A stretch of DNA of 64,000 bases, from contig CM051456.1 in the NCBI GenBank assembly GCA_028274465.1, forward strand, positions 123,582,880 to 123,646,879. Direction: 5' to 3'. Origin of the DNA: Plantago ovata. Its lineage: Eukaryota; Streptophyta; Magnoliopsida; Lamiales; Plantaginaceae. Below the pieces are notes generated by a model that saw only the letters and a list, made by a program, of their open reading frames with translations, was not told the origin of the DNA and searched no databases. Position 1 is the stretch's first letter. Each line of letters begins with the position of its first letter. Positions 60,552 through 64,000 of the stretch are shown piece after piece. A program made the position numbers and the translations under genes.

Positions 60552-61286
60552 TACATATTACCATTTGTTTCGTTTTTTTTTTTTTTTTTTTTTTTTTTCC
60601 ATAAACTACATATTCTTCTTCCATCTGTTTTAATAGATTCTTTACTTTTCATTTTTTATTTTTTTATAAAGTTTTAACTTACACCTTTATTCTAGGTCAT
60701 AATACTAAAGTAAGGCTATGATTGATTCAATTGAAAATTTCTAAACTTAATTGAACGAAAATGATATGAACTGAACTTACAACTTAACCAAAATAATTTA
60801 TATCTAAACAAAACTTATTTGAAGTGAAGTATAAATTTTAATAAAACAAATTTAAACTGAGCAGAACTAGAACTGAATTTAAGTTGAAAAAAGAGATTCT
60901 AAATCACACACACATTATACACACGTACTAAAATTAAATAATGTTTCAAACGTAAACGATCTAAATAAATGAAAGGAATAGGGTGTAGTTAATATTATTA
61001 TAAGGAACCAAATGTACAAAAAGTTGCAAGGTAAGGCATAAAAGTGCAATTATAGTGGAAATAATCATAAGAAAATGGTAATATAAATATTAGCCCGAAT
61101 TGATTTGAAGTTTGTGTGGAATTTGTTATTCTTTCCTTGTTCTCCGTTGCACTTTTTTCAAAATTACTTATATTACTCTCTCTCTCTAATCTCACAGCTG
61201 CTTCACTTTCCTTTTCTCCTCCTCACTCACAAAAGATTCCATTCCATTCAAAGTTACTACTCCAGTACTCATCATCAAAATCTGGA

Positions 61287-63976
61287 ATGGAAAACTCAGA
61301 CCCAAACAACAAAAACAAGAACAATATTCACAGCAAACGAACTCGGAACAGCAGCAGCCACATCTCCATGTCCGACACAGAGTCAACCACCAGCCAGAAC
61401 GAGTCCTTCCATTCCCCTCTCCGTGACAATTCCCCTCACCGGTCCGATGACCCCTCTTTCCTCCCCGAAACCACCGACAAAACCTCCAAAACCATCGACA
61501 AATACTACTCTCCCCTCCACTCTCCAGCTAAGCCCAACCTTCCGGCCACTTCTCCGGCCTCCGGTGCTAGAATCTGGAAGCCATGGCCTCACTCCGAGAA
61601 GCATAATTCGGAGAGGCCTGGAGTGGTGGTGGGGGTTAATAGGCTTGTCAGGGAGGAGCAGCCGCAGCAGGGGGTGAAGAAGGTAGAACCGGTTGGTGTT
61701 GGTGTTAGGGGTTTGGAGGAAGGGTATGGTGGTGGTGATGAGGAAATTGGGGGTGAGACTAGGTCTAGGGCTGCCGTGGCGTCTATTTTGAAGAGATCGG
61801 AGAGGAGTGTGGGGGTGAGGAAGCTGGCGCTTGTGATTAGATTGTTTCAGCTTATTTCGTGCTTGGTTTCGTTTTCGGTTATGGCTGCTGATAAGACCGA
61901 GGGATGGAGTGGCGATTCGTTTGATCGATACAAGGAGTACAGGTACTAATGCACTCATTCATGAGGAGATCATTGAATTTAATTTACTTGTTCAGTCTAT
62001 TGCTATATGCTGGCTTAATTGTTCTTATGTTATCGGTTTAGACGAATTAATATATACTGCTTGTAATATGTTGATTGATTGTTCTTATGTGTTTACTAGT
62101 AGTAAATTGAGTCGATGTAGTTAGGAGGAGTAGCAACACATAGTAAGTTGTATGAGATGGTCTAATTTAGTATTAGCAGATGTACTTGTTTTCAGGGGAA
62201 GCCCTTTCCTTGATCAATAACTTGATCGTAAATGTTTTGTAATTTCGGATGGTTGACCTACAGGTTGGGTAGTGCTAGAAAGAGTTGCGTCTATGGTGAT
62301 AAGTGATAACTAGTGACATACTAAAGCTACTAAAGCTAACCTTTTTTTTTTTAATTGTCAATGCATGCGATTTCACGATAGCAACTTTTTAAGTTTCCAT
62401 TTGAGTACGTGTATTCTCTGGTGATCTTCAAGTGTTTTTAGTGTGGTTAATCGTTTATTTATTTTTTTTTGCAATCTTACTTGCATGAGTTGCTTCAGTT
62501 TCCATTTTAAGGAAGCTATGGTTTCTTATACTGCTCCTTCTGCCCCTAGCACAATTTCCTTCTTCGTAAACATCAGATGCTGATTCGCATGTTTACCTTT
62601 AATGAAATCAATAATGTGATTGCATTAGCTCCAATATTACAATGTTCATAGTCCTCGTGATTTTCTGCCCCTTAACAGTGTTGTCACTTTATCAGAAATA
62701 CATGAACGAGATCAGATTATCATGCTTAATTCTACCTAAACACTCCAGCAGCCAGCTTCTATGGAACTCAGAGGCTCAAGTACTTCTCTGGTTGATGCTT
62801 ATTGATGAATTAGCTCCATGATATAGATGACACTTGCTCTACTGCTGTAGAATATTTCCAATACCTATCGTGTTCTTAGAAATATGCACTTTTAATTACA
62901 CTATGACATTGTTGAATAACCTTTCCATACCTGGGACATTCTTGGTGGGAACTTGAATACTTGCTGAAAATTTAACCTGCATTGTTATGTGTTTTGGGTT
63001 TAATGTCCTACATGCTGTCTTCTTATTTCTGTTTTCCTGACAATATTCTACATTTCACGCAGATTTTGCCTGGCTGTAGCTGTTGTTGGGTTTGTGTATT
63101 CTGGTTTTCAAGCCTTTGATCTTGCTTGCAAGTTAGGCATGGGAAAGCACGCTATCTCCCGCAATCTACGCTACCTTTTTGACTTCTCAATGGACCAGGC
63201 AAGTAAAACTTTTGACTGTTGTAATTTTAAATTTTTGTATTGTATATTATAGATATGCACCCAATTAGCTTGAGTAACTCTAATCACTCTATATGGAATC
63301 AAAATAAGAATAGCATTGTCATTAAGTTTGGAGTTGGTATATTAAAGTAGATTAGCTGAAGTACTTGGTGAAGAAACAAAATTTGTTTTCGGTTGGACAC
63401 TGGTGTTGGCCCTGTGATATTGGTTATAGTATCATAATAGGCAGTAAATTATTAAATTTCTGGTGTATACAAATACTATTTTGAGATAACAAAGGAAAGA
63501 TGAAGAGAGATGAATGTCGATGTCTTCCACCCACCGGCTTTTAGCTTGTTCTGTCTGTGAAATGGAACATGAGATGCGTGACATTTCATGTAGGTCAATT
63601 AGTTTAAGCATTTTAAACTAATATGACTTGAACTCACCTTCTCTTCTTACAATGTTAAATCAAGCTTCACCTATAAGAGGCAGATAGACGTTGAACTTAT
63701 TCTGGCTTGTAATAAACTAAAAATAAACCAAGCTTTTGTTGCATTTAACTTCCCATTTCATTAATAGAAAGTCTTTATGTTTTGCAGATCTTGGCGTATC
63801 TTTTAATGTCAGCATCATCCTCGGCTGCCACAAGGGTGAACGATTGGATTTTAAACTGGGGTAGAGACCAGTTCACTCTAATGGCTACTGCATCAATAGC
63901 CATGGCGTTCCTTGCTTTCATTGCCTTTGCCACAAGTTCTCTCATTTCTGGTTACAACCTCTGCAATCAGAGTTGA
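61287..63976 (+). CDS. CASP-like protein (CASPL4A-type), 326 aa
   Basis: Three exons, 61287-61942, 63063-63198, 63788-63976, in frame for 327 codons. A long disordered cytosolic N terminus (about 170 residues, rich in Ser, Pro and Asn) precedes a MARVEL-like bundle of four helices. Helix 1 carries the family arginine ([13 protein letters not shown]), helix 2 is [16 protein letters not shown], helix 3 is [15 protein letters not shown] and leads into the conserved Asp (VND), helix 4 is [20 protein letters not shown]. Casparian-strip membrane proteins organise membrane domains; CASP-like members act mostly in unknown settings. The order resembles Arabidopsis CASPL4A proteins (At5g40300 type). 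Intron 2 has a GC donor (CAG|GCAAGT, 63199). The ATG at 61287 is the first in frame, as upstream in-frame codons include only a GTG start. A shifted 190-codon frame over exon 1 is a shadow. Confidence 0.92.
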
Positions 63977-64000
63977 TCGATCATCGATATGAATCTGGGT

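Larger units (their letters stand above)
57192..61286. other. 4 kb intergenic region with MITEs
   Basis: 3' UTR of the EXECUTER gene, AT-rich sequence, the two elements listed next, a T tract at 60570-60598, and the leader of the CASP-like gene with CT repeats near 61175. No gene is recognised. Confidence 0.5.

Noticed and set aside
61105..61958. Pro/Ser-rich 190-codon frames on both strands over the CASP-like exon 1
   Set aside because: Shadows of a GC-rich, Ser/Pro-coding exon. The frame that splices to the helices is 61287-61942.
1..64000. CRISPR array, operon or bacterial-type system
   Set aside because: All genes are intron-bearing plant genes. The tandem repeats have no spacers of constant length and no cas genes.
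1..64000. tRNA genes
   Set aside because: No cloverleaf with paired A and B boxes was noticed by eye. A tRNAscan-SE run would decide.

Overview
The window is nuclear DNA of a flowering plant, most likely a eudicot. It is AT-rich, has compact exons with GT-AG introns (plus rare GC-AG and U12-type exceptions), contains plant-only families (SWEET, BURP/PG1-beta, DUF247, EXECUTER, CASP-like, group-C Raf-like kinase), and its spacers hold Stowaway-type MITEs and 5S-bearing Cassandra solo LTRs. Gene models were built by hand from splice sites, reading-frame continuity and remembered family sequences. No search was run, so species and locus names are inference.

Layout. 0.7-1.2 kb: RING-H2 (ATL-type) E3 ligase (-). 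2.3-4.6 kb: a ClpC-like AAA+ chaperone gene with a heat-shock-like promoter that lacks the N domain and the middle coiled coil and has two frame breaks (+). 5.3-6.8 kb: clade II-like SWEET sugar transporter (+). 7.5-11.9 kb: Raf-like kinase of the CBC1/CBC2 type with a 2.4 kb first intron (-). 12.4-17.2 kb: repeats, a fragment of a calcium-binding TPR gene, a 1.3 kb minisatellite and a GC-rich 37-bp tandem repeat. 18.9-24.8 kb: mitochondrial adrenodoxin-reductase-type ferredoxin reductase, 13 exons (+). 26.5-28.6 kb: BURP protein of the polygalacturonase beta-subunit type (-). 31.7-31.9 kb and 40.6-41.0 kb: two related loci, each with a promoter-like block followed by a foldback, proposed as paralogous MIRNA-like genes. 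33.9-35.9 kb: plant-type L-asparaginase/isoaspartyl peptidase (+). 36.6-38.1 kb: DUF247 protein (+). 38.4-39.3 kb: two Cassandra solo LTRs in opposite orientation. 41.5-45.4 kb: plastid-targeted phosphoglycerate-mutase-fold protein lacking catalytic histidines (+). 46.9-50.6 kb: SIS3-type membrane RING E3 ligase with a likely U12 intron (+). 51.6-57.2 kb: EXECUTER1-type singlet-oxygen signalling protein (+). 61.3-64.0 kb: CASP-like four-helix membrane protein (+).

The genes are independent plant loci, not an operon or pathway cluster. Several relate to stress, sugar or plastid signalling, but nothing in the sequence shows co-regulation. The parts most worth follow-up are the duplicated hairpin loci, the reduced ClpC-like gene with its heat-shock element, the phosphatase-fold protein without its catalytic histidines, and the unusual introns.
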